A DNA stretch of 64,000 nucleotides from Spizellomyces punctatus DAOM BR117 (GCF_000182565.1 NW_015971555.1:186001-250000), one strand, 5' to 3'; positions 35,692 through 47,487 are shown, counted from the first letter of the stretch. The notes: generated by a model from the sequence alone, not told the origin. Numbers and translations: made by a program.

Positions 35692-38674
35692 ATGGTATGT
35701 GGGAGAATCAGTCGCCTCCTGAAAATGGGGTGAATGAAGGGCATGGCGAATGCTCATCGTCGAGTGTGGATTGTTAACCCAATGTTTTGTTGTTTATTTG
35801 TAGGTGAACTTCTCAGTAGACGAGGTACGGTGTAAAATGACGCGCGGCTGTCGGAAAAGACCTTCAAAGGACACCCCGGCAAAAGTTGTTTGAAGCTGGA
35901 TGGACCTAACAATGTATCCTTTTGTAGATCCGGGCCCTTATGGACAAGCGGACTAACATCCGTAACATGTCCGTCATTGCCCACGTCGATCACGGAAAGA
36001 GTACCTTGACCGACTCTCTCGTGTCGAAGGCCGGTATTATTGCGTCTGCCAAAGCTGGTGATGCTCGGTACACCGACACCCGGCAAGATGAACAGGACCG
36101 TGGTATTACCATCAAGTCAACTGCCATCTCTATGTTCTTTGAAATGGCCGAGGAAGACTTGGCTGATGTGAAACAGAAGACGGAGGGTAAGTTTCATGTT
36201 CAGACCAATTTATATGAACCTAGATGAACTCATACGGTCGGTCGTCTGCAGGTGCTGGGTTCTTGATCAACTTGATCGACTCTCCCGGTCACGTTGACTT
36301 CTCATCTGAAGTCACTGCTGCTCTTCGTGTTACCGACGGTGCTCTCGTCGTCGTGGATACCATCGAAGGTGTCTGTGTGCAAACCGAGACCGTACTTCGT
36401 CAAGCGCTTGGTGAACGAATCAAACCCGTTGTTGTCATCAACAAGGTTGACCGTGCCCTGCTCGAACTTCAGCTCACTAAGGAAGATTTGTACCAGGTGA
36501 GGATTTGAATTGATTCGCAGTTGTTCAGGACAATTACTCAGCTACGTCCACCAGACCTTTTCTCGTACCATCGAGAGCGTAAACGTGGTGATTGCCACCT
36601 ATCTCGACAAGAGCCTTGGCGATGTGCAAGTGTACCCTGAAAAGGGTACCGTCGCCTTCGGTTCCGGTCTCCATGGATGGGCTTTCACCCTTCGCCAGTT
36701 TGCCAACCGTTACGCCAAGAAGTTCGGCGTTGACAAGGAGAAGATGATGGGTCGTCTTTGGGGTGAGAACTACTTCAACCCCAAGACCAAGAAATGGACC
36801 AACAAGGGTACGGACACCGACGGCAAGTCCCTTGAACGTGCCTTCAACACCTTCGTTCTCGACCCCATCTTCCGTCTGTTTGATGCGATTATGAACTTCA
36901 AAAAGGAGGAGACTGCTAAGATGTTGGAGAAGCTTGAAATCACCCTTAAGAGCGACGAGAAGGATCTCGAAGGCAAAGCTCTTCTCAAGACTGTCATGAA
37001 GAAATTCTTGCCTGCTGGTGATGCTCTCCTTGAGATGATTGTTATCCACCTTCCCTCCCCTGTCACCGCCCAGAAGTACCGTTTCGACACATTATACGAG
37101 GGTCCTCTCGATGACGAGTGTGCTATCGGTATCCGCGACTGTGACCCTACCGGTCCTCTCATGTTGTACGTGTCGAAGATGGTACCGACATCCGACAAAG
37201 GACGTTTCTACGCATTCGGGCGTGTGTTCTCTGGTACGGTTCGTGCTGGTCTTAAGGTCCGCATTCAGGGTCCCAACTACGTCCCTGGCAAGAAGGATGA
37301 TATGTTCCTCAAGAGCATCCAGCGTGTGGTTCTTATGATGGGTCGTTACGTGGAGTCTATCGAGGACTGCCCTGCTGGTAACATTATCGGTCTCGTCGGT
37401 ATCGACCAGTTCTTGCTCAAGTCGGGTACCATCACGACCTCTGAGACAGCCCACAACTTGAAAGTTATGAAGTTCTCCGTCTCTCCTGTCGTGCAGGTCG
37501 CTGTTGAGGTCAAGAACGCCAATGACCTGCCCAAGCTTGTGGAAGGTTTGAAGCGTCTCTCCAAATCTGACCCTTGCGTCCTCTGCTACACATCCGAGTC
37601 CGGTGAACACATTGTTGCTGGTGCTGGTGAACTTCACCTCGAAATTTGTTTGAAGGATCTTGAAGAGGACCATGCTGGTGTCCCTATTAAGACCGGTGAC
37701 CCCGTTGTCCAACTTCGTGAAACTGTCCAGGCTGAATCCAGCATTGTTGCCCTCTCCAAGTCCCCCAACAAGCATAACCGTATTTTCATGAAGGCGGCCC
37801 CCATGCAGGAGGAGCTTGCCCGTGACATTGAGACTGGAAAGGTGTCACCCAAGGACGATTTCAAGGCCCGTGCTCGTATTCTTGCTGAGGAATACGGGTG
37901 GGATGTCACTGATGCCCGTAAGATCTGGTGTTTCGGTCCCGACGTGTCTGGTGCCAACTTGTTGGTCGACACCACTAAGGGTGTACAGTATTTGAACGAA
38001 ATCAAAGATTCTTGCATTGCTGCCTTCCAGTGGGCCACTAAGGAAGGTTGTTTGGCTGAGGAGAACATGCGTGCCATTCGTTTCAACATTCTTGATGTTG
38101 TGCTGGTAAGTGTATGAAGATTTTTGAAAACTGTTGTGGTTATATTCAAAGATTTCATTTCTCTCAGCACGCTGATGCCATTCACCGTGGTGGCGGTCAA
38201 ATTATCCCCACTTGCCGTCGTGTCTGCTACGCCGCGATGCTCACTGCGAACCCTGGTGTCATGGAGCCCGTATTCTTGGTCGAAATTCAATGTCCTGAGA
38301 GCGCTATGGGTGGTATCTATGGTGTCCTTAACAGGCGTCGTGGTCACGTATTTGCTGAGGAACAACGCCCTGGAACCCCCTTGTACAACGTCAAGGCCTA
38401 CCTGCCCATCATGGAGTCCTTCGGTTTCACTGCCGACTTGCGTGCCGGAACCGGAGGCCAGGCCTTCCCCCAGTCCGTGTTCGATCACTGGCAGATTATG
38501 TCGGGATCGCCACTTGAGGCAGGCAAACTGCAGGACATGATTCAGGGTGTGCGTAAGAGGAAGGGTCTCACTCCTGAAATTCCCCCTCTCGACCGATACT
38601 ACGGTAAGCGAAGACAGTGCTTGCTTTCATCTTACCTGTCGTTCTAACGATTTTTTTGTCCAGACAAATTGTAA
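35692..38674 (+). CDS. EFT1: Translation elongation factor 2 (EF-2)
   Basis: GTPase that moves peptidyl-tRNA on the 80S ribosome. The first exon is the ATG alone (35692-35694). Introns follow at 35695-35803 and 35825-35927, giving [24 protein letters not shown]. Domain I shows AHVDHGKST (G1), [16 protein letters not shown] (switch with the EF-2 kinase Thr), DSPGHVD (G3) and NKVD (G4). Later blocks include [33 protein letters not shown] and [20 protein letters not shown]. The diphthamide loop [19 protein letters not shown] is placed by an intron just before its first His. The last exon is only DKL. Codon choice is strongly biased (CGT, CTC, AAG, GGT), as for a very highly expressed gene. The symbol is the yeast name, used by homology. 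Confidence 0.97.
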
Positions 38675-38928
38675 GGACCCACTTACGGGATTGGGGGGTC
38701 TGGGTTCTTTCTTTTGTTGTATTGTATTTCTACTTGCGGGGGCTTAAGGGAGTCTCTAGATTAGGTTTTTGCACTCTCACGCGCGACATTAGTATACGTG
38801 TTTGTTGGCTTGTAAGGTCACCACGGTTTGTAAAAAGATCATCATAAAAATACGTTCCTTACATTAGCAACATTTAATCATAAACAAGCAACTACCGAGT
38901 GACTGTAACTACGAGGATAGGCGATCTA

Positions 38929-40134
38929 TCATAAAACTGCAGGAGACGGTTGCAAAAGCCAAGTTGAATCGTCTCCCGGGTAACGTTGCTGGGGATGTGC
39001 GAGTAGTTTGGTCATGGCTATCGTAAATCTTGAAAGTAGAAGTCATGAGCGCCAGTCACCAATCATCATTTACGTTATTCCTATATACCTGCGTCTTTCT
39101 CTCGTAACTTCAAACAGTTGGTTTTTGCCTTCATCCTCAAGTTGAATCAACGCGTCGTATATTGCCTGTTAAGAAAGTGAAGAGCTCAGGTGATTGGTAT
39201 GACAATACATCAAGTGGACCTGAATACCTGTACGTTGTTTTCCGCTGATTCCTGCATTAACAAAAGCCGTTAAAACGCAAGGTCGGCAAAAGAGGAAAAA
39301 TTCCGACAGGTTGTTAATACCTTATCATGAAGATATACGCAATCAAAGAAAAGCCGTGGGTTGTCCAACAGGTATTTCTATCAGAGATAAGGTTAAGAGA
39401 CACCATTTCGGCGCAGTGGTCATAACCGTCTTACATATTCGCGGGTTGGTGGAGGCGGCACATTGCTTCTGCAATATATTAAAATCACTCGTAAAACATA
39501 GTCGCTTTCATTGTTAGGGATGTGTTCGGCTCTGTCAGTAGACGAGTTGGTGATTAGCATATCGACTGCTGGCATCCAAAGAAGCTTTAAGTCGTCGTTC
39601 AACCTACAATGCTTCAAAAAGTGTTTGCATGTCTAAACAAATGCTATATGAGATCGCGATGGGAGTAATTCTTTGCGTAGTTCAAAGACGTACTCCATTC
39701 CGTTCGCTCATCTTCAGACTGAATCTGCTCTATTGCCTTATCAATTGCGTTTTCATCCGATGAAAACTGTGCATGCTGGCGAAAAGCGAACCGTCAGAAT
39801 TTTCACACTCGACACTGCAAGACCCGGGTCACTCAGGTAAGACGTACCTACCCACAACGTTATGACACCTGCTGTGCAGATTCCAAACTAAGGCGGACGT
39901 CAGCCTTCAAATTACGAAGCTGTTGCTTCATCAATTACCTGGTGGGCAGGATTCAAGCGTGATTTTTGAAATACGAACCGTTTCATTAGCCGCTTTGCCC
40001 ATTCGAGACGGGTTCTAGAATGACTGTCAGTTAGATCGCCTTCTCGACGAAGACACTTACAAAAAGGTTACTAACACTGGAGGGTGTGTAAGTAGCCCGC
40101 TGCCGGCTTCTTCACCTATATCAACACAGAACAC
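38929..40134 (-). CDS. MERIT40/BABAM1-like protein (BRISC/BRCA1-A complex subunit), 5' end unresolved
   Basis: In animals MERIT40 is the VWA-like subunit of two K63-deubiquitinase assemblies with BRCC36. The gene is shredded into small exons, so its frame is only visible after splicing: VFCVDIGEEAGSG (for the CLDLSEEM strand), then RLEWAKRLMKRFVFQKSRLN and PAHQ|FGICTAGVITLW, HAQFSSDENAIDKAIEQIQS, YVLRVILIYCRSNVPPPPTR, YLLDNPRLFFDCVYLHDK, NVQAIYDALIQLEDEGKNQL and finally TIAMTKLLAHPQQRYPGD. These match the order ICLDLSEE, HEFALV, RTILVYSR, FFFDVVYIH and CMAKLLAHP of the family. The first exon, somewhere in 40135-40250, could not be fixed. Assignment rests on several ordered motifs, not on one. 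Confidence 0.72.
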
Positions 40135-40459
40135 CTAATAACGTTAACCACAGTGCGTCTAGCAAATCGACCAGTTCGCGTCGGCGCGCAACAAGCATTC
40201 AAACAATACAAGCTCTGTGCATCACCACGGACGTCGTGGGTGGCATAACAGGCGGTCCTATCCCTCTTCAAATGCAAATCCCGCTCAGCTAACTACCTAC
40301 AATTTTCTCAGGCAGGAACATATCGCTAGAAGATGCTCAACCTGGACCTGATCGTTCAAACTACTGGGACTGGTAGTCCCCCGTGACTTCTGGTTATGGA
40401 CTGGTTGCAGTCATGGTTCCAATGTACCCAACAATAGCTCAACAACCTTTCAGGATGTG

Positions 40460-43183
40460 ATGACGGACACTACGCGACTCGACTTCACAGGTTCTCACGA
40501 TCATCGAGCCATGGACAAAATCGTTGATTTTGGCAAGTCTCTCTTTACTCGATCACGTCGGTCGGAACGATTGGCTCAACAACGTCCGTATCATACACCT
40601 GAACCTGCACAGGTAAATTTTCCAGCCAGTTTAGTCGCTTACAGCTCCTTTCATTTAAACGTTTGTACTTTCAGCGGAGAAAACAAGCCAAACGTCGACG
40701 TCGTATTTCAGATGATATCACAGATACACTTACACAAGCTGTTCGTACCGTCACCACCCCTGCAAGAGCTGCTCTGAACTTTTTGGTGCCAACTCCTGAG
40801 GCCGAACCAAACCAGCTACCTGAAGTTCCCGAGGTTGGAGAAGTTCTGGTACCGGAAACTTTAGTCTGTGGCAATAGCGAGACACAAACAACGTCGACCA
40901 GCGAACCTACACCAACCGAAGAAATTGCAGCGGCCATCAGCCTGTACCCGAACGTAGAGGATGTTGACAAGGAAGAAGCACAGACGCCTGCCAAAATATA
41001 CCCTGTGATAGAAGAGTTACGGGGAGCAAGTTCCCTGCACAGCACAGAAGACAATGGTCAGTGGATTCCTGAATGCGAGGTGCAGAGCATGGAAGTAGAG
41101 GGTGCTCCCGAAGAGGACGATCCGCACCTGCAAGATCGGCCGGAAGCACAAGATGATAGTAAATCCATCGACATCAACAGTCGATCGCCCTCTCCTGATG
41201 ATTCCACTGATGCAAAAGAAGGGGGTACTCCATCAGAGGGTGAATCGACTGCAACTGAAATGAGCTACAATATGACATCTGTTGTCATCGAAACAAGCAC
41301 AGATGAAGGAAGCGCGCAACATATACAAGAGTCTAGCATTGTCGATAGCAACAGTATGGTGATAGACATTGAAAAGGAGCACAGTGTGTTAACGGCCTCC
41401 GAATCGCCAAATGGTAGCGAGGATGACGGCAACCACCAGCCTCGCTTAATCGACAATAAATCGCAGAAGGCAAAGGGTCCTGCGCCGAGTGACCGGATAT
41501 TCACATCTGACAGTAAGTGATCTGTAAGGATAACGCTAGCTACTTTTACTGATTCTCCAATCCTAGTCATTGACCTCACCTCCTCCCCGGACATTCCGCT
41601 TGATGAGCCAATGAACTTGTCCGAGCTGGGCCCTACCCGAACATCACCTGGTACGTAAGCAGAGATATTTCCTTGCGAAGTTCACGAGGCTCAGGAACGA
41701 ACTCTTGTAGCACCTGTCGAGCGTGTACCAACGCGGACATCTGCAACTGTGTCCCCACGGCTGGAACCTCCCGCACTGAAGCTATCGCAGATCTATATGT
41801 CCAAAGACCCGTTTATATTTTCCGCGTTGCCCAGTCAGACATCGGTAAATATGCTGCTTTCACCTACGATGTTAAAGAGGACAAGGTATCAATGATAACC
41901 TCTTAGGATCGCCGAGCGAAGATCCCACGCTCCGAGATCAGGGTTCGGAAAATCAAGCGTCGTTATTACGGGACCGGTGCTGAAGTGCAAGCACCTCGTT
42001 CTCTGACTATGTCACCAAAAAGACGGACTGCCGGAATAAATTTGAGTCGTCTGCGACCGAAGATGGCACCACCGACCTCAGCTACCCAGCCGACTGTGGG
42101 AGCATCCACCAATCTTTCCACGAAAGCAACAATCGACCTGAAAGAGTCGTCTACAACTGTTACAACCCCTACTGCGGCTGCCCATCCAATTGCTGAAACA
42201 GAGGCCAAGCGAAGAAAAATCGACAAGCCCATCAGCAAACCAACCCAGCATGTGTTGGACATCATCAATAGCATCGTGGCACCCGTATGTACAATAAGCT
42301 GAGATGTGTCTGTAACTGTCCCATCAAATCTGGAATGCTGACTTATACTTCATTAGCCACCTCCAGCCATGCCAATGCCCCGACCAACAGCCCCTGCTGT
42401 CAACCCTTATGAGGTTAAGCTTTTGACACAGCCCGCTCCAGCAGCAGCGAAGGCAAACACGGAGGTACCCGCTCACTCTCCAGCTTCCATTATGTCTGTG
42501 CACGCGATTTACCAGGCTCGTTCGTACAATAGGCAGACGATTTACGTAGGAAAGTCCAAATGATTGAAGAACGCTTTGAGCCGCATGGGAAGAAACGAGG
42601 TATTGAAGAGGCTGATACGGAAGAAGCTGTGGTGGAGCCTGCTTCCGTTCAGGACAGAAGAATACTTCCCCTTCCAACACCCCGAAGGAAATTGGTAGCC
42701 ACAACACCGAAGCGCGTGGCCGAAGAACGACTATCACAGAATAAGAACCGTCCTAGATACACATTTGAAGATACTATTCGAGCATCAAACGTCAAATCTC
42801 CTATGCCTACTGAATCAATGAAGACTACGGGTTTGTCCGGCGATAATTCTACAACAAAGGAATGGAAGGCCACTGGCTTAACACATGCGAAGTTGACGTT
42901 GGACGACATCCTGCGGGAAGCTGCCACAATTCAGCTTCCATCCGATATTCAGTTCTCATTCTACGCTGGTCAAGCAACAGTGTCGTCGGAGTGCCGACAG
43001 CTTGTGATGACGGGGATGGATGCATCAATGCATAATCAGCGGTACTTTAGCGACACGCCAAATTTTGAATCAAATCAGATGGACGCAGAGCGCCGCCTCA
43101 CAAGGATTTTGCAGGAATTTAAGGAGTATAGTGCTGGAGCAAGTGTGGAGAGAGTATGGAGGTCGACGGACCCTATCGTGTGA
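40460..43183 (+). CDS. Disordered basic protein, possibly a nuclear-basket nucleoporin
   Basis: Not confidently recognised. The product (about 780 residues over five or more exons) starts MTDTTRLDF and then MDKIVDFGKSLFTRSRRSER, followed after an intron by RRKQAKRRRRISDDITDTLT, a strong nuclear localisation signal next to amphipathic helices. The middle is acidic and disordered (EGGTPSEGESTATEMS) and contains IDLTSSPDIPLDEPMN, which resembles a SUMO-interacting motif (IDLT). Later come KIKRRYYGTGAEVQAPRSLT, EAKRRKIDKPISKPTQHVLD and a Pro-rich patch. A C-terminal half with AKLTLDDILREAATIQLPSD follows. An N-terminal amphipathic helix plus NLS and disordered body is the plan of Nup1/Nup60/Nup153-like proteins, but no FG repeats are present. 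Function is open. Confidence 0.55.
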
Positions 43184-43284
43184 CTCAATAACAGCGCCTG
43201 TGCAGTGTCATAATGTGTAGATAAAACACCACAACATCAATATTTGCATTTGGGCGTTAGTATTCTCAGAGGTCCATTTCCATG

Positions 43285-43828
43285 TTATGCCCCTTGGGGT
43301 TTGCTGCCCCGTGCCGATGCCAATTCCTCTTTCCGTCTGGCTTCTACTCGCGCTGCAGCTTCCTTCCGCTTCTCAAAAATCACCTCATTCCGTTTGACAA
43401 TATAGGACGAGTGTATCGTTACCTGTGAAACGACTAAGGTGGCCACTGCCGAGCCACGCCGTATCAGTAGTCGTATAATGTTGGACATGGAGTAAATTAA
43501 TAGAACTAACGTGCTGTAACGACCCCAGCTGTGTAAAAGGGGATCTTCTTATGCCTGTAACTTTTCGCATACCAAAACCCGCCACCCGTAATGGCAAGAG
43601 CTGCAAGAAAGTAGGAGAGTTAAAAGAACGTGTTTAACGTGCTCATTAGAGCTTTAATAGCGAGAACAAAAGCAACTTACTCACGGCACCCGCTATCAAT
43701 CCATGCCCCCAGGCAATCTTTTCCGCGTCCTCAAGTCTTGCGTCAAAATCCGCAAGTGGCCGGGATCCGAACGTAGGGATAGTTGGGTTACTCCGTGAAG
43801 TTGGAAGTTCTGGTGGAGAATTGGACAT
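43285..43828 (-). CDS. Small two-helix membrane protein
   Basis: Best model uses three exons. Exon 1 gives MSNSPPELPTSRSNPTIPTF, then ARLEDAEKIAWGHGLIAGAV. An intron leads to TLAITGGGFWYAKSYRHKKI and PFYTAGVVTA. A second intron (gttagttct...ggctcggcag, about 65 nt) joins to LATLVVSQVTIHSSYIVKRN and a charged tail EVIFEKRKEAAARVEARRK. Both introns are phase 1. The result is about 130 residues with two membrane segments and a long basic-acidic helix. Without the second splice the region would hold two separate small open frames, the second starting at ATG 43488. I do not recognise the family; size and shape suggest an organelle membrane protein. Confidence 0.6.
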
Positions 43829-44074
43829 ACGAGCGTTATGTCATTGATGATCTCGTTGGAGAACAACGAGGTAAAGCTGAGTCGGGCGATTGTCATAATG
43901 GATGGACTCGGTTGGAATCACTGATTTCTCCCCATTAGGGTTAATTAGCCAATACTTCTCCGCACAATTTCCTCTCTGAAAATCGCATTGATGGTCTCCA
44001 AAAGTCGGTGATGCCTCCCCTGTCCTCTCCTCCGATAGCCCTTCCAGAGCATACGTCTGATCAGCGTCCTACTA

Positions 44075-46004
44075 ATGGAGGCAGACGTTGGAGCTCCCAG
44101 CCAACATCGTGTCTCCACTGAAATACCTACCCAACCGCATAGCCGAGTGGCCAGCAGCGATAAAGGAGAGGCCGATGGCGTGCCTGATACAGAGGGTCAA
44201 GCTGAACCCTCTGCTGAAGGGCCCGTGCTGCCGCCGAAGTCCGTAGAGAATGAGCTTTTGGAAAAAAATGAAGAGTAAATACTTTTCGGGCGGTTTGGTT
44301 GCCTTTTGACCGTTTTGCTCATGGTGTTGGTTCTTGTTGTCCAGCTATCAGCTCCTACTGAGTACATTGACTGTGCTACGAAACCAGCTAACGCAGGCGG
44401 AAGAAGATCTCACAAAACTTATCAATATGAAAGAAGAGGCGCTACAAGATCCTCTATCTTTTGTGGAAAAATTGATGTCCAAGGTGCAGAGAACAGATGC
44501 CCCGTTCCCCCGATGACGAGGTCATACCACGATAATCTAACTCCGCACAAATAGAACTTGGATACTATACCGAAACCTCAAAGAGTTGTCGCAGTTCCCC
44601 ATATCGATCTCTATAAATATCAAGGCGATACAGGTTGGACATATGAAGGGAGCTATCGTTATAGCGGCAAGTCGATTTTTAACAGTTTGCCATACAAGGC
44701 TCCACATCAACCCGTTTTCCAAGAACACGATCGTACTTCAGAAGCGACATCTTTGACCGATCCTTCTCTCCGGGTTGGGGAACACCTCTACCTGATCTTG
44801 GACCAGTGGACGACTCTGAGATTTCCTCAAGCCACGAGATGGAGACGGAACAAGAAAACGTACTAATTATTTTTGTCGCGCTTTCTCTGCTGCCTGTGTT
44901 AATCGTATGTTACACATAGTCCAAAGGTACCCCGGAAGAACGGTCACACACTTTCAATCAGCCGTGGTCAGAAGAAGAGCACGTATGTAGCCACTTCCGT
45001 CTTTCAGAGTCACAAAGTATGTCGTTTTTAGCTTATTATAACATGTCTGTTTCTGTAACAGACTCGGTTGATGGAACTCCTTGAAGTATATCCTGAGGAG
45101 TCGATCGCCACCCGCCGTTTTGAGAAGATTTCTGCTGCGTTAGGAAGCAGGACCTCAAGACAGGTATTACTTTGCATAGTCTGCGGAGTAGTTTTCTTGT
45201 AGAGACCACTGATGTTCGACACACGGTAGGTAGCGAGTCGTGTCCAGAAGCTGTTTGAACCGCGGAGTCGCACTTCTTCTGTAAAGAAGGCATCTACCGC
45301 TAAGCCAACAACCACGCGCGTGTCGGGTACATATTACTCAAATAGGTACGTCATAACAGCATATCAAAGGGGAAGCTCAGGACATGATACCTTCTCTCTA
45401 AAGGTTCAGTGGATCACGATACTTGCATACACCCACGGTTACCATGTCCGACGACGAGGGTGATGATGAGGATATTGGCATTCCGGTTCATCCGGAACTC
45501 AAATCATCTGAGGAATACAAGGTCAATTGATTCATGCCGTGATTTATTTATGTAATTGCTGTTAACATCCTCCATATGCAGGAACTCCTAAGATTACAGA
45601 AGTTGGCGAAGCTCAAGGCCAATGTACCATCTGCACACACTGCGGATCCTGTGCATTACGGATACTCCTGTGATAGATGCCTGGCAGAGCCCATTGTCGG
45701 AGTAGGTCATATTGAATGCATTTGGAGGATGCCACCAAGATTTAAATATTCTGGTAGACTCGATGGAAGTGCCTCGACTGTCCTGAAGAAAGCCAAGTCG
45801 ATCTATGTGATGAATGCATGGACAAAAATTTCCAGAATGGTGGGGTTTTATTCTGCAGGTCCAAGGGTTTATTCGACGTACTCATCTTTGAGCGATTCGC
45901 TAGATCATCACAGCGCTGACCATCGCTTTGAGAAGATAGCAACTCCAGAAGAAACTGATATGCAGGACGATTATGCATATCTTGGATTTCGTAAAGTCGA
46001 ATAA
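44075..46004 (+). CDS. ZZZ3-like protein: SANT/Myb domain plus ZZ zinc finger
   Basis: ZZZ3 is a histone-reading subunit of the animal ATAC acetyltransferase complex. After a disordered N-terminus (MEADVGAPSQHRVSTEI) comes a coiled coil LRNQLTQAEEDLTKLINM. The linker strand KPQRVVAVPHIDLYKYQ is similar to the VVxLPxID segment of ZZZ3. The SANT/Myb domain is NQPWSEEEH|TRLMELLEVYPEE and RRFEKISAALGSRTSRQVAS, ending RVQKLF. The ZZ finger is rebuilt over introns: HYGYSCDRCLAEPIVG, RWKCLDCPEESQVDLCDECM, and HHSADHRFEKI, giving all CxxC pairs and the final His pair. The protein ends DYAYLGFRKVE. Domain order matches ZZZ3; a plant-type ZZ-Myb factor is the alternative. Confidence 0.8.
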
Positions 46005-47132
46005 GTTGTCATGGGTGCAAGTTTCCATGCATTGTGTTGGTCTGATTCAACAATTTGTATAATTGTATATGACTGTTCTGCTCGGTTGATGAGGTAGTTC
46101 TCCCGCTAGAGCGGTAAGCTACACTGTTACATAATTTAATAGAGTCTGTATTTCATCCTATAAAATCAAGCTCCTCCTTTCTAATATGACATACATCATC
46201 CAGTCGACTCAACAATCATGATGGGAAGGCGACTGTGAACAGCATCTCACTAGCGTTAGTACAGACCATACTACATGCACCCCAGCGACTTCCAAAGAGA
46301 TTATAGCACTACACTCAGGGATTCAAGCCAAACTCGGCTTTGAACATGTCAACATGTCGGCAATTGGCGACTCCTAAGAACTTGAAGGCTCGTATCTAAA
46401 ATGACACAAATCAATAACTGATCCTGCAGAAGGTGTAATTGTCAGGCCGAGCGAGAAAAGATCATCACTGTAGAAGTCTCAACATGAGCAGCGCCTAAGT
46501 GTCGCTATTCAGTGGATTGACAGATATTTTGGGGCAAATGCCACTAATCACTTCTCTTCTCGCTCGGCCTAACGGGCAGCTGCGACTTACCATGTCACTT
46601 TCACGAGAGCGGAACAAACAGCGTCTATGAAGGGACATGACAAGAGTTAGTCATTGTCAGCGCCCACTTCGTACACACCGGATGATTCTTGCATCAGAAC
46701 TTCTTAGAGATTTAGCTTATCATTGATCACTGACAGTGATCTGCCATAGTGTAATTTCCTCCTTTGCAAGAATCACCCACTCTGATTGTATGACACTCAC
46801 CTCTATGCAGTTCCACCAAATGGGCCACGATACGCCCTTGACAGTGGCATTGACACGGAGTCAGGAGCGCGAAACTTCACCCAAGTAGCGGATGACGCAA
46901 ACGTCAGGCTGACGGCTCGGGGAGAGGTCGCATCGACAATATTATTTGTATGGAGACCACTACTTTGCTACTATCACAAAGATAGGATGTTAACAATGTA
47001 ACACATAAATAGACCATTAAACAGCATGGACGCGCGATCAATCTCAGATTCGCCTTAACATCCAACATTCTTGTCCTTCCCCCAAAGCTGACGTCCGGTA
47101 TGTGGGGAGAAAGCATTACATTTCCTACAACC
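46005..47132. other. Gene-poor stretch
   Basis: About 1.1 kb after ZZZ3 in which I find no convincing exon on either strand. The only structural feature is the imperfect inverted repeat listed separately. The short open frame at 46786-47001 has no recognisable domain. Confidence 0.4.
46444..46570. repeat. 14-bp inverted repeat bounding a 127-bp segment
   Basis: The arm aggccgagcgagaa (46444-46457) is repeated in reverse complement as ttctcgctcggcct (46557-46570). The enclosed 99 bases are not coding. The arms could be termini of a tiny non-autonomous element or the stem of a structured RNA. No clear target-site duplication flanks the segment. Confidence 0.5.
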
Positions 47133-47415
47133 TCACGCAGCCGATGACTGCTCAGCAGCGGAGTTCTCTCTTGGAGATGAAGGCCAAGTAGGGATACCAA
47201 AGATCTCATCCTTGACGGTGCCATGATACGCGTTGAACCATGTACATACCATCTTGGATATCGGGCCACTTCCACCGGCGGGGCTCAAGGAGTTTCATTG
47301 ATGGTTTGTTCTTTTGCCGGTCCACAAAGACGATGACTAGGTCATCGAGAGATGGTTGAGGAATACGGAAGCGAGCTGAATTCTGGAGGAAGATAAAGAA
47401 AATAGACATAATCAC
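47133..47415 (-). other. Possible coding fragment with a frame break
   Basis: Two good-looking stretches lie on the minus strand in different frames. The first (47415 to about 47250) includes RFRIPQPSLDDLVIVFVDRQ followed by KPSMKLLEPRRWKWPDIQDG. The second, shifted by one frame, reads WFNAYHGTVKDEIFGIPTWP and ends PSSPRENSAAEQSSAA at a stop (47133-47135). No intron of believable length fits between them. It may be a decayed gene, the end of a gene with an exon I misread, or a sequencing slip. No family is recognised. It lies just upstream of FIBP on the opposite strand. Confidence 0.35.
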
Positions 47416-47487
47416 GTGGTGGCACAGCGCTAGTCGCGGCTGTTGGTCTCTCCGCTCGCAAGTGCTGTATGGCCAAACGCATCTGAC

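Noticed and set aside
36534-38488. Long minus-strand open frames opposite EF-2 (up to 284 codons)
   Set aside because: They are shadows of the strongly biased EF-2 codons and contain no family motif.
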